Below are positions 51,310 through 63,290 of a stretch of DNA of 64,000 nucleotides, piece after piece. The position numbers and the translations under genes were made by a program. This DNA is from Entoloma clypeatum (taxonomy: Eukaryota > Basidiomycota > Agaricomycetes > Agaricales > Entolomataceae), in assembly GCA_963565915.1 (NCBI GenBank), contig OY751496.1, positions 2,108,001 to 2,172,000 of the forward strand, given 5' to 3'. How positions within the stretch are numbered: the first letter of the stretch is position 1; each line of letters opens with the position of its first letter. The notes under the pieces are model-generated. The model had not been told where the DNA came from. It searched no databases and saw only the letters and a program-made list of their open reading frames with translations.

Positions 51310-54300
51310 AATATCACGATAGCATGAGTTGAAATACATACATGCCAGCCTCATGCCATGCTTCCTGATTGATAACAAATTTGTTGTAATGATATTGGTC
51401 CTTCGCGTCCTGCAATAGCCTCACGGTATCGTTGAGCGATTGATATGCAGTGCGATAAAGAGCACCTCGAAATTCAATCTTGCGCTCCCGGCCAGTTGTC
51501 CATTCATCAAGACAATTTCTTATCTATACAATGATCAGTAACCTGAGTTTGGAATAGAATTTGGAATTACGCAAGTCGCAGCCAAGACAATGGCTCGGCT
51601 AGGGATTCTGTTCTCAAACCAGACACGACCAACCGAATCGGGCTTCTCATAGTAAAAACGGATACACAGGTCTCGAAGTGCAGGGTGTGCCCAGTTTTCT
51701 GTTCGATTCTATAAAAATATGTTATCACTGTTCACAAAAGGAATTGGTAGTCATGGTTATACTTCTTCGTCTTTTCCGTTCTGAAGATAAAAGGCATTGC
51801 GAATGAGGTGGATTACGTTCCGTTCAATATTCTCATATGCTTGGAGTTGGTTGTGGCTGTCGTCCTCCAGAAAATCGGCATAATGTCGCTTAACAATTTC
51901 TCTCGCTACATCCTTCATCCTACCACGCCATGTTGAACCTTCCTTGAATACCTGAGGTCTTGCATGAACACAGTCTCCAATGAGCAAAGGGAAAAAACTC
52001 ACGACGATGTTCATGTTTCGATCCTGGCTATATCCTGGTTGCAATACATCATAACCATGTCAAGAGCAACAAATGAAATAAAGAACAAACCCTCTTCAAG
52101 AATATCACCATTATCTTGACGTTCATTAATGCATTCCTTGAGGATATTTGCAGCTTCGTGCAAGTCATTCTGGCGCTCTGGAAATGGGGCGATCGTAGCG
52201 AGATGAAGTTGATAAACATATTTCGCCTGCGTGAGCACAACCTTCCACCCTGCAGGATAGTACGTCAGAGTATCAGGGGTCAACTGTTTTGGTCCTCTTG
52301 AGCCACGGAAGGCACGTTTGGTTTCAATGATCTCCTCATCTTCCTCTTTGTCGACATCATCCAGATCTGCAGCAGCCTGGGCATTAGCATGGTGATGTAG
52401 CATATCCACGTTTGGAGCACGTGTTGCATGGTTTCTCTTCCTATGTGCGGCAACGATATCTTCCCCATCAGATTCGTCACCCCCGTTGTTGTTGTTGTCA
52501 TTGTGGATAAAGTCATCGCCACCCTGTCATACACGATTGTTAGGTTGAAACTTTATCCCGAATCATGCAACGGACGGTCCGGACCTCTTGTTGTGGCTCA
52601 TCATCATCGTCGTCCTGTCTAGATGCCCCATCTGCAGTTCGGTGTTCAGCTCCATCATGAACTCGCACCTGGGCAGAGCTGCTCGCAGATGCCGGGACCA
52701 TACAATGTGGAGCTTCACGTCGATGAAGAGTTTCAATAGCCAAACGTTCATCCTCATTGGGAGATGCTTCATCCATGGCTGCTGAAAGTAAGTTGAGGTG
52801 AATAGCAAAAACTATTTGGGATGTACTTACACTCGATATTCTCAATATGTTCGGGCTCACTATCGGGAACAATTTCTTGCTGGTTTTTGGAATGCATTGT
52901 ATGGTTTGCGTGATGGCCTAGTTGATGGATGTTAGAGACAATAAGGGTGCCAGCTGGACGAGTCTACCTATTGCGGGATGAGGCCCAAATTTGGCAAGGC
53001 CAGCATCATTGAAACCATAGCGTGAACCTGCTTTTGCATGGGCAAATCCAGGCTTCAGATGGGACTCACATGGTGAGAGTGGCGAGGCAGGATGTGGGGA
53101 AGCTTCTTCATCCTCGGAAGTTAACGGTACACGATTGGCCTGTTCAGACATTAGTTTTGACAACTCTCTGGAAAGTGAAACTTACCTTTCGTCGAGAGCT
53201 TTGCTGTCGCTTTGGAGGAGGGGCCATATCATTCTCCAAGATGTCCTCCGGGATCGCGTGGGCAGGTTTGCGCTTGTTGCTGCCCCGCTCAAGGTCAGGA
53301 CGAATATTTTCGCCAACCTTCCTAAGTTGTGCCACAGCTCCTCCTATTCCACGAGAAGACCGCACAGGTCGGCCATTTCCATTGACAGTCGCTGTCGGGC
53401 GCGTGAGATACTGGCACATTCGCAGGAGTGTCATACCTTCATCCATGGGAACATCGGCATTGCCCCCCGACTTTGCAACACTGGGACTTGTTGGTTGCAG
53501 TTGCGGTTGTGGTTGCAATTTCCGTTTCGACTGGCGAGACATGGCCACAGAACGACCAGGACCTGCTGCTTTCGCAGCACCTCGAGTCATTGCACCACAA
53601 CGCGAAGTCAACCAGTTGTGTGGATCCAATTTAACTAAGTACTGAAAATGTAAATATTTGTCTGATCAGTATAAGCGGTGTCATAAACAAACCTGAAAAT
53701 ACACAAACATGAAGGCGTGGACCGCAAATGGTTCAAAAGTTTCCCGAAAGTTCCTAAGGGCCACCAGAAAACGAGGAGTGAAGCTACATGTTTCATGATA
53801 TTGGATCAATAGATAGACATGAAATACAAAAATTAGTCAAGTACGACTTGGAATGAACCCACACCAGGGGAATAAACAGTACTTGTGGCTAATAAACAGC
53901 CGTTAGACGACAAAAGAAGGAAAAGTAGAAGACGAACCTGCATCGACATGAAGATGATGCTCCCCATTACATGCAGTAACGGGAATGCCTTGCGAACACA
54001 GGGAATATGCAAGACGGCCCATAGATAAATCAGCATGGTCGACTCGGTTATTGGCATACGTGACAGCTTGCAAAGCAGCTGAGAGTCGACGTCTCGCAGC
54101 ACGCCTTACTCTCCGAGATTGTTGTTGTTGTGTCCAAGCATTATACATAAGACATTTGGCCTTCTCGAAATCCATAAGACCCTGTTTGTCGAGTAACAGA
54201 GTTAGTTCGGAATGAGTAAAAAATCGGATGGCAAAATTAAAGTACATTGGTAGGAATAGTTGAACAGGCCTGGGATGATGAAGGCATTTGTACAATTCTG

Positions 54301-54330
54301 TAATGCCATGAGCCTGAGTGTGAGTCGTGT
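51310..54330 (-). CDS. Multi-exon cargo gene with DUF6532-like C-terminal region
   Basis: Minus-strand exons inside the Plavaka element; boundaries approximate. N-terminal exons encode GLMDFEKAKCLMYNAWTQQQ (about 54180), NGEHHLHVDA, FTPRFLVALRNFRETFEPFA and LVKLDPHNWLTSRCGAMTRG, which I do not recognise. Then come basic, low-complexity exons (KRKLQPQPQLQPT, NKRKPAHAIPED), acidic ones (DLDDVDKEEDEEI), and a C-terminal globular part: GDCVHARPQVFKEGSTWRGR, DLCIRFYYEKPDSVGRVWFE, CLDEWTTGRERKIEF, YRTAYQSLNDTV. The WRGxxK, SR-A-hhLAATC and LDEWTTG blocks in that order match DUF6532, common in basidiomycete expansions. Function unknown. It could be one gene, or two adjacent genes split near 53.7 kb. 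Confidence 0.6.
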
Positions 54331-54433
54331 GGAGGAAGTTGACGCACTACAAGGTGGATGATTGAGAGTTGATTGTTATGAAAGTGAGTCGACGTTTACC
54401 AAGTAATAATAAAATCACCTGACCTCTTCAATC

Positions 54434-57400
54434 ATGCCACTGCGTCAGTACTGCCCAACTTGTGGCCGACCGTTCAAAGATGTAACGTCTCTACTCAAAC
54501 ACATGAACAATCCATTCTGCCTTTGTCGATCTCAAACTATGCACCCCCTTCCAGAGCCCCTCAATTCAGAGCAAACAATGCAGAATCGAGAACACTCGCC
54601 GGTTAACTCTCTCTCTCAGGTGCCGATTGATGCAACTCTGAGTGCCCCTCCCATTGAGGTTTCTGGCGATACGGTTTGGATTGGAAGTGAAGAGGACAGC
54701 ATGGATGTCGACTCTGACTCTCCTGATCCGACGTCAGTTGAAGGGTATCCCGGTGCTGCACGAATATGTGGACGGGGAGGGACGTTCATGGAGAATTTCG
54801 ACTTGGATGACTTTGCAGAATTCCGCGAAGACCTTCCATACTACCCCTTTGCCTCACGAGATGAGTGGGAACTCGCGTCCTTTCTTCTGCGCTCAAATCT
54901 TAGCATGGCCATGCTTGATGAGTTCCTGAAGCTCGGAATGGTGAGTACTTTTCCAATGGATTGTATTTTGTCTGAAATGGCTTTCTAGATTCGACGTCTT
55001 TCATTATCATTCATGTCTGCGAAAGCGTTACGCAGCCAGACTGAGCTACTCCCATCAGGACCAAAATGGAAAAGCAAGCATTGGAAAACCAGGGTTCCAA
55101 CGAAGAAGCCCCTTCAACTCCTTTACCGAGATCCCATCGAGTGTCTGCAGTCCATTTTAGAAAGCCCGCTCATCAGCGACGCTCTCAAACTCGCCCCATT
55201 TCAGCTATTTAAGACAGCAGAAAAGACTACTCGAATCTTCACGGACTGGTTATCAGGTGATACTGCATGGTCAATGCAGGTGTGTCTATGTTCAAGTTAT
55301 CCAAATTTGACATCAATACCTTATCCATTGTCTGTCAGGATGCGCTTCCTCCAGGCGCAATGCTGTTGGGCACGATTCTCTCATCAGACAAGACACAAGT
55401 GTCGGTTATGACAGGCCATCGACAGGCTTATCCATTACTCATCAGCCTCGCCAATCTGGACATGGATTTTCGCATGAAATCCTCGAACCGGGCCTTCCTT
55501 CTCCTTGCGTTCCTCCCAATCCCGAAGTTCATCGCGAATAAGAAACACTGCGGCGTTCTCCACGCTCGTTTGACGCATGAATGCCTAGATTTCATTGTAG
55601 AGCCTCTGAAAACTGCAGCAAAGATCGGAATCATGATGCGAGATCCTGTCGGCAATGTTCGATACTGTTTTACGCCACTCGCCTCCTATATTGCCGACAC
55701 TCCTGAAGCAGCGCTCCTCTCTGGCGTAGGAGGACAAACATCGTCGATCACGATGGCATCCTACAAACAATTCGGCGATCCCTTCCGTCACGAACCACGA
55801 ACTGCAACTAAAACATTAGCTCAGTTAGCACGTGTTGAAGCCAGGGTTGACCCATGGGACCTCCCGAATTATATGAAGAGGATTAAGACATTGGGTTTTC
55901 GCTTGAATGGCGTCCATCTCCCATTCTGGCGGGATTGGCCTCTATCTGATCCTTCACAATTCCTGACACCAGAACCTCTGCATCACTGGCACAAATTCTT
56001 TTGGGATCACGACGCCAAATGGTGTATTCAAGTTGCTGGTGCTGCTGAAATCGATTTCCGTTTTGCGATCTTACAGCCACACACAGGCTTTCGACACTTC
56101 TCCGGAGGAATCTCGACTCTGAAACAGGTCACAGGTCGCGAGCATCGAGATATTCAGCGGTATATCGTTGCTCTCATCGCGGGGGCTGTTCCAAAGGAAT
56201 TTCTTACTGCGGTTCGTGCTCTGATGGATTTCCGATACCTTGCACAAGCACGAGTAATCGACGACAAAACCTGTGTCAAGATCCAAGATGCTTTGCGCGA
56301 ATTCCACAATTTCAAGGATGCGATTATCAAAGCTGAAGGTCGCCGTGGAAAGAAGGGAAATACACTTGACCACTGGTACATCCCAAAGCTCGAGTTCCTC
56401 CAAAGTGTCGTCACAAGTATCCTCGCAAACGGCGTGCCAATCCAGTGGACGGCCGACATCACTGAGCATTGCCACGTCACTGAAGTGAAGGATCCCTTAT
56501 GCACAACGAACTTCCAAGACTATGAGCTGCAAATCTGCAGGTATCTTGATCGAAGGGACAAATGCCACCGCTTTGATCTCGCGACTGCAATGCGTGAGGC
56601 AGGAATCAGTGGGTCCCACATCGCCGTTGATACAGATCTTGATAGAGACGAACCTGACGACGACGGTACTTCTGATCTTTTGGAACATATTGATCCTGTT
56701 TCGCGTTTGGTGGGCACAACTCGCGGGACAGTTGACTATTTCACAGAAGCTTCAAAATTGGAGCAGGGATTGAAGCCTGGCATGCCGCTCCCATATCGTA
56801 CATTTACTGACACCCAGGTTGGATTTCACCTCAACTACCGCGCAAGCTTCAATCGTGTGACCGTGGACGAAGTGTCGTCGAAATACAAGTTGCCTGACCT
56901 GTCAGCCGCCCTTACTGAATATGTCACTCAAACTCGGTCTGGCACCGATCTTTTCACTGTTGGCGGGCGACGAGCGGCTGTTCGAACTAACCAACAACTC
57001 CCATTCTCTCACCTTGAAGTCTGGACAAAATTTCGCTTGCAGTCAAAAGCATACCACGCCCCCCATGAATTGTTACCTCCGAAGACGATAAACGCGGCCC
57101 CACCATGCCAGTTATGGCCCTATGGCTATTCAGATCCCGTGGTTTACAACACAGACCCTGAGCAGCAATGGCCGTACAGTGGAATTTCAGGTATTTACTA
57201 GGCATCTCCCTTGATGTGTTTACCTCTTCACATAACGTCCAGGACACCATGTCGGTCAAGTCGCGCTTATATTCAGAATTGTTCCGACTACAACACAACT
57301 CCCCGACCGCTTTTTGACTTATATCTACCGCTTCGACGTCGTGCCTCAACTCAATCCTGTCTTTTCAGGTTCACGGACCAAAAGAAGTTCCTGCCCAGAA

Positions 57401-57622
57401 CAATCTTCGTCAATGTATATCCTAAAGAGAGCCATAAGGGCAGATAAAACACGTACGGGCGGCATTGTACCACTACAACAGATCCGGGAAGTCGTCGACT
57501 TGGTGCCACGATTTGGAGCAGAAGCTGAGCGACGTCTCACAAAGGCAAACAGCCTCGAGTACAGTGCTGAATTTTGGTTAAACAAGTACTTTGATAAGGA
57601 ATTGTTCTTCGCCCTCAATTAA
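54434..57622 (+). CDS. Plavaka-type transposase (four exons)
   Basis: Model: 54434-54940, 54989-55279, 55339-57190, 57243-57622; GT-AG introns of 48, 59 and 52 nt; phases agree; 1009 aa with no stop. A C2H2-like finger opens the protein (CPTCGRPFKDVTSLLKHMNN). The RNase H-fold transposase core includes LLGTILSSDKTQVSVMTGHR, whose D is a likely catalytic residue, then LPIPKFIANKKH and VTGREHRDIQRYIVALIAGA. A DUF6830-like part follows (WTADITEHCHVTEVKDPL, then YLDRRDKCHRFDLATAM). The C-terminus is conserved in the family: GGIVPLQQIREVVDLVPRFG and NSLEYSAEFWLNKYFDKELF. It would cut and rejoin the element at its CATCA termini. Naming rests on motif recall. Confidence 0.85.
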
Positions 57623-57949
57623 TTGGCTTTCTGGGTAAATTCATCCTCGCGTGCAGGGATTGTCAGGCAGACTTCGTTCAGAATAGACCGACGCATACAA
57701 TGTAATATCACACTAGTACTACATATTCTGACATAATCAAAACCTACCTCAGTCAGACATCGATAAGGCCATGCCGACGACTGTTTGCCCAAACGGACAA
57801 ACAGCCCCGCTCGCAAGTCCCCATCTCTTCCAGGGTCTGTCGCTTTGACCGATCGTTTATCAAGGTCTAGGCCGTCGTTGGTGATGTCACGAAGCCCCAT
57901 CGTTTCTTCCCCGGAACCGCTGCACTGTGTGAAACCAGGTGTTACTAGT

Positions 57950-60420
57950 AATCAGAGGCAAAGATCATACCTACGGTTGTTTCAACCACACCCTAAGCGA
58001 CCGGGATCCCCTCGATGACCAGCAGCGCAGCCCGAACTCATTCTCGGACTCAATCCCCACCGCCCCACAACCTCACTCCTCCCCACGCAAGCGTCTCATC
58101 CTGAAGAAGTCGGGCTGGGCATGCTCAGAACGGACTTGGCAGCGAGAAGCAACGTGGCAACGATCTCTCCGATATCGCACGATGCCTTCACTGCTGCCGA
58201 GCCAACTCTCATTTTCTTCTTCTTCTCCACCAAGATCTCGCCAATGCTGTGGTCCGAGTCGGTCGAGGGTCCATAATAAATATCGAATCCCTTGGTTCTC
58301 GCCGTCCCAGGGGCACCGGAATTTGGAGAAGTCACGAACGTCCCTCCGTTGCACTAGCCAGTCCCTCAAGCGGCCGGATTGTTGGAGGTAAAGGGGGGAC
58401 GATAGCCAGTATCGGGATGGAAAGGAAGGATTTGAAGCAAAAGGCCAAGGATGACAAGAAGAATACGAAGGGTGTTCCTGAGGGGCTTCATCACTGCTGT
58501 TGCCGTCGTCATTATGGCGTGCGTACGCCAACCCCCCTTTCCCTTGAGCGGAACACGACTCTAATTGGGCAAATGATTTCCAGCGAACAGCTCATTGTTA
58601 TGTTTGGTCTCGGCGCCCTGAACCGCGTGCTACAGCCAGAAACGACACTGGACAAAATAGAGTTCGTTTTACAACACCCGTTTACCGATAGCCATTTCCA
58701 CACTACCGTGATCGCCTTCAGTGCTCTTGTGTTTTTGTCCTGCTGAGAGTTATTTTAAGCAGTACTCCTTCATTTACCGAATGCCTGAGTCCCTAATCGT
58801 TGCTTGCGTTTTGACCTTTACGTTTCCAATCATCTGCACCATGGGCGTGTATTCTGACTATCCTTTTTTTGAGAATTCACAGTCCTATCTGGAGGCTGGG
58901 ACAGAGAAGGCGTCGAGATTCTGGGTGCCGTGCCCATTGCCACCGGCTCGTCATTCGTTCAGTTCCCCATTCGCTCCTCGAACTCGACATATTTCCGACG
59001 GACCACATCGACTGCAGCAATCCCTCTTCATGAGGTATCATTTTGATGTGGATTTGTCCCATTTCAGCCTCGGGTGTACATGCTCATCGACCCGCTCCAG
59101 CCTTCAAACCAAGAGCTACAAACGCTCTTCCGTCCAAAGAATGCGTTTTGGACCATCAAATTCAAACAAAAAAAATACTAACCTCATCGTGTCTAGCTCC
59201 TGAACCTCTTAGGATCCCCCAATCGGAGTTCTCCCGCGCCAGTTTCGATTCGCTCGACTGAGATCCTTCTCAACACTCCGATCAACATGGGCACCGGAAT
59301 ATTCGGTGCCCAGGCAAAACTATTCGACGCATTTGAGTGCACCGTACATTCTATCATATTCACTTGCGCTGTTACACCCACGTCTGGTGATTTCCTTGCT
59401 CCTCCCGTCACCAGCGAACAACAAGACATTTGTGGAGCTCACATGCTTGTCCCGGCCCCGGCGCCACCATCTGGCTAGAGAACATACATAGCCAACGGTT
59501 GATCATCACTTGTATGCCCTCAATGCCTTTTAGTCGTAGGTCGCGAGGTTGATTTTTCGATTGGGACCGCCCGCACTCGTCGACCCGCTGATCATCGTTT
59601 GTATACCCTCAACCTCTTTCAGTCATTGATTATCTTTTGTATACTCTCAACCTCTTTCTGTGGTTGGTCATCGTTTGTGCACTCCAAACTCAAATCGTTG
59701 ATCATCGTTTGTACATCCTCAACCTCTTTCAGTCATTGGTCATCGTTTGTCCACTTTCAACCCAATCGTTGATCATCGTTTGTACACCCTCTTTCAGTCC
59801 CAACTGCCACATCATGTCGCGTCAAATCCAACAGTGAGTAATTCTTCCGTTCGGTTGCCGTTTTCGCGATTCATTTCTCTCCCCAAGCGGTATCGTCCTT
59901 TGGAGAGTGCCGTGCCTTTCACGGGCCGACAAGTCTTTGACTTCCGGACGGCTGGGGTGGTTCATTGACACATACAGTGCGCTGCTGAACAAGGTAGGTA
60001 CCACGGACCTTGTATATCAGTGAGTTTTCAATGCTCTTTCGCTTTCGGCGGTTTTTACGGGTGTTGGGACAGCGGGGGGAACCATAGCAATGGCGAAAAA
60101 CACCACACGGTCAGAGGCTACGACTCCTCGGGCTGGCATTCATTTGCCGCCCATTTCGACGAACCGACGGGTAAACCCGACGTTCTCTTTTTATACAATG
60201 TCGATACGACCTTGAAGAGGAGGTTCGAGGAGTTTACTGCGGATGAAGGGGGCGCTACGATAATAAGGACCACGTACAAAAGGCGCCACGAGAAGTACCT
60301 CCCGATAGATAAGATTATACGTGGTGAGTTTGTTTCAAACTTCCCCGTTTTCTGCGTCTGACTGCTCCCACTCATTTCAGTGGAACAGGGTCGAGTTTAC
60401 TATAGCCCATGATAAGTATA
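57950..60420 (+). other. Unidentified spliced coding sequence inside the Plavaka element
   Basis: Several exon-like stretches on the plus strand but no safe gene model. Two hydrophobic segments (FLRGFITAVAVVIMACV, about 58460-58510, and SLIVACVLTFTFPIICTMGV, about 58790-58850) suggest membrane spans. Then come EGVEILGAVPIATGSSFVQF (about 58905), PRVYMLIDPLQPSNQELQTL (59072) and INMGTGIFGAQAKLFDAFEC (59283). A separate start may be ATG 59814 followed by GRLGWFIDTYSALLN and, after a GT-AG intron, WHSFAAHFDEPTGKPDVLFL (60136). No family was recognised. A minus-strand alternative exists for 57619-57900 and 58073-58531. Confidence 0.35.
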
Positions 60421-61134
60421 TACACTCCCACCTCCTTTTTCACCCCTTATGGGTCCGAACCCGATAGCTTACTACTACAAAGCCCCCTCGTCAACATATA
60501 GTCGTGAGTCAATAACGTCTGCAGCGTCACTAGGCTCGCTTATCCGTCTTTTCAGTTGTGGCTGGAGTCGTGCCACAGGACTATCCAAGCAAGCGCACGG
60601 CATTGCATGACAGGACTAAAAACCTACCGTTATCATGTATGTTTTCTCGTCCGACTAAAGAGCTGCCGAGCATACTGACATCTATCCTACTATACCGGTG
60701 TTCTCCCAGCCAACGTGCCTAGCAACAATGCCCCACGGTTCCAGTGTTGATACGCCGCTTTCGTCCACGTCCTATGGTTTCTGGTTCACGACGTCTCACG
60801 TTAAGCATGGCCGACATGTTTGATACTGTGTTTTCTCTCCTCGCCGTTCAGTGTATGTCTTCCCTCAAACCTAGTGTTCACAGTGTGCGCTACTTTGTTC
60901 ACAGACTTCACCCCTTCCCCCCATTACCGTGCAAGGTGCGCGCAGCCGAATCAGGCCCATTTAATTGAGATGTATGGCTATGCGGCCCACTGCGGGGCTG
61001 CCACCTTCCTCCGTGAATTCTGTAGATATACCTTGTTGTGTACTGTTAGATAATGAACCATGAGTATTTCCCAGAAATAAAAAATAAAAATAAAAAAACA
61101 CCTCTTCCTTCGTGGTGTACACTGAGAGTGTCAA
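60421..61134. other. No recognised gene
   Basis: Between the last exon-like segments and the right subterminal repeats. Short open frames (for example 60744-60968) have no motif. An A-rich tract lies at 61075-61098. Confidence 0.35.
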
Positions 61135-61359
61135 CCTATAGAATTATTGAGCCTACACAAGCCTATGAAGCTACAGTACTATGGTCCTACCAGGCTTCTA
61201 TACTACACAATGTTATGGTGCTATGATGTTACATTGCTATTGGGGTTTAGTACTACATTGCTATGCCTGCCAGTGAGGTTACTACACAGTGCTATGTCTG
61301 CTATGCACGTGAGTGTGTTTGCTATGGTTTGCTATGGCCGTGGGACCACTTTGCTGATG
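61135..61359. repeat. Plavaka element right subterminal repeat zone and terminus
   Basis: Contains repeated CTATG, TACTACA and GCTATG motifs in the orientation opposite to the left zone, and ends GACCACTTTGCTGATG. This forms the imperfect terminal repeat with 50723-50732. Confidence 0.7.
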
Positions 61360-63279
61360 CACCCTGTCGCATTCTATTCCAAAAGCCTCAGTCCGGTGGA
61401 ACGCAACTACGAGATCTATGACAAGGAGATGTTGGCAGTGGTCCGCGCATTAGAGGAGTGGAGGCACTTCCTTGAAGGAGCGGAGAAGACAGTGGAGATT
61501 TGGACGGACCACAAAAATCTTGAGTACTTCATGACAGCTCAAAAACTAAATCGACGACAAGCTAGATGGTCCTTATACCTCGCTCGTTTCGATTTTAAAA
61601 TGCACCATCGACCTGGAAAGTCAATGGGCAAGTCCGACGCTTTGTCCCGACGAGCGGACCACGGAGACGGATCGCGGGACAACGAAAATATCATCCTTCT
61701 TCGACCAGAATTGTTTGCAGTGCGAGCAATGCGTGGGGTAACTGTTCAAGGGGAAGAACGCGACGTCCTCTGCCAGGTCCGACAGGGAATCCGAGAGGGG
61801 CTACTGGAGGATAGTGTGGCGGAGGTCGTCAGATCCCTTCCGACCATCGGAGCGGGGTCCGTCCGAAGTGCGGAGTGGAGGCAAGCGGAAGGTTTGCTCT
61901 ACTTCAGGGATCGTATCTATGTTCCTAATAATCCCCAACTGCGTCATCGGATCCTCACACAACACCACGACACTCCGGTGGCCGGACATCCGGGACGGTG
62001 GAAAACCTTGGAACTGGTGTCGCGCAATTACTGGTGGCCACACATGTCTCGTTTAATAGGTCAATATTGCAAGACATGCGACTCATGCCTCCGCACCAAG
62101 GTCCGACGCACTCCGCCCTCCGGAGAGCTCAATCCACTACCGGTCCCCACGGAGCGGTGGCAAGTAACCAGTGTTGACTTCATTACTGAACTACCAGAAG
62201 CCCACGGCTACAACGCTATCATGGTGGTAGTGGACTCAGTAGGGAAGCGGGGACACTTCATCCCGACGCACTCCGACATCTCCGCACTCGGGACTGCACG
62301 CTCCTATATTCAAAACGTCTGGAAACTCCACGGACTACCAGAGGCCATTGTCTCCGACCGCGGACCACAGTTTGTCGCCAAGTTCACGCGCGAACTATAT
62401 AGGCTACTTGGCATTAAGATTGCTGCCTCGACAGCCTACCATCCGCAGTCGGACGGACAGACGGAGCGGGTCAATCAAGGATTGGAACAATATCTTCGCC
62501 TATTCGTCAATGAACGTCAAGACGATTGGGACGAATGGCTTCTGATGGCTGAATTTGCATACAACAACCATGTTCACGCATCGACACGTCAAACTCCGTT
62601 CTACATTGACACCGGCCGCCATCCGCGCATGGGATTCGAACCTCGCGAGAAGCGGACGGAAATCGAGGCGGTAGCGGATTTCAGCGAGCGGATGAAGTCC
62701 GCTCTGGAAGAGGCTCGTGCAGCACTAACAAAGGCAAAAGACGACATGGCGCGATACTACAACCAGCATCGGAGCACCACTCCGACATTCCGCCCGGGGG
62801 ACAAGGTCTTTTTAGACTCATCGGACCTCAAAACCACCCGACCCACAAAAAAACTTGCACATCGGTACGTAGGCCCTTTCCCAGTGGTCCGACCTGTCGG
62901 AACACATGCCTACGAACTTCGCCTTCCCCCTTCCATGTCCCGCATTCACCCAGTATTCCACGTCGTCAAACTTTCACTAGTTCCCGACGACCCTTTCCGA
63001 CGCCAAGTCCGCTCTCCTCCGCCTCCGACGGTAGTGGGAGAAGAATTGGAGTATGATGTTGAAAACCTCTTGGACAGCCGACTGCATCGAGGCAAGCTTC
63101 AATTCTTGGTCAAATGGAAGGGATATGGCTACGAAGAGAATTCCTGGGAAGCAGAAGACAATGTCCACGCTCCGCGCCTAGTCCGCGACTTCTACCGACG
63201 TCATCCGGGAGCTCCACGTCGGATCTCCGCTGCGATATTCGACTCGTTTCGCCTGACACGTCGAGACGCCGTGCCTTGA
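61360..63279 (+). pseudogene. Gypsy-C copy 2 pol, 3' part (RNase H end, integrase, chromodomain)
   Basis: Resumes exactly where 50722 stopped (PVAFYSKSLSPVERNYEIYD). RNase H TDHKNLEYF, integrase finger HHDTPVAGHPG...CDSCLRTK, the DDE core with SDRGPQFVAKF and YHPQSDGQTERV, and the chromodomain FLVKWKGYGYEENSWEAE are intact; stop at 63277-63279. The ORF appears to start at 61147 only because the Plavaka terminus happens to be open in this frame; those upstream codons are not pol. Confidence 0.93.
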
Positions 63280-63290
63280 AGGGGGGGTGA

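Larger units (their letters stand above)
50723..61359 (+). mobile_element. 10.6-kb Plavaka-type DNA transposon with cargo genes
   Basis: Inserted in pol of gypsy-C copy 2. Ends are CATCAACAAACC and TTTGCTGATG (10-bp imperfect terminal repeat, one mismatch), with a CA duplication (50721-50722 and 61360-61361). Removing 10,639 bp restores the pol frame. Subterminal zones are rich in TAGCA/GCTATG motifs. Contents: a minus-strand multi-exon gene with a DUF6532-like region (51.3-54.3 kb), the plus-strand transposase (54434-57622) and unidentified plus-strand exons (about 58.0-60.4 kb). Confidence 0.85.

Noticed and set aside
61147..61359. N-terminal extension of the second pol ORF
   Set aside because: These codons come from the Plavaka right end, which happens to be open; the pol part starts at 61360.
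50723..61359. A TET/JBP-type dioxygenase among the Plavaka cargo
   Set aside because: I looked because such genes are known to associate with fungal KDZ/Plavaka elements. HVDAG near 53960 and HFDEP near 60155 are isolated and lack the surrounding dioxygenase blocks.
50720..61362. 4-bp GCAC target duplication for the Plavaka element
   Set aside because: It depends on excluding the terminal C and G. Counting CATCA...TGATG as the ends, as in PE2 and the MITE, leaves a 2-bp CA duplication consistent with the other elements.
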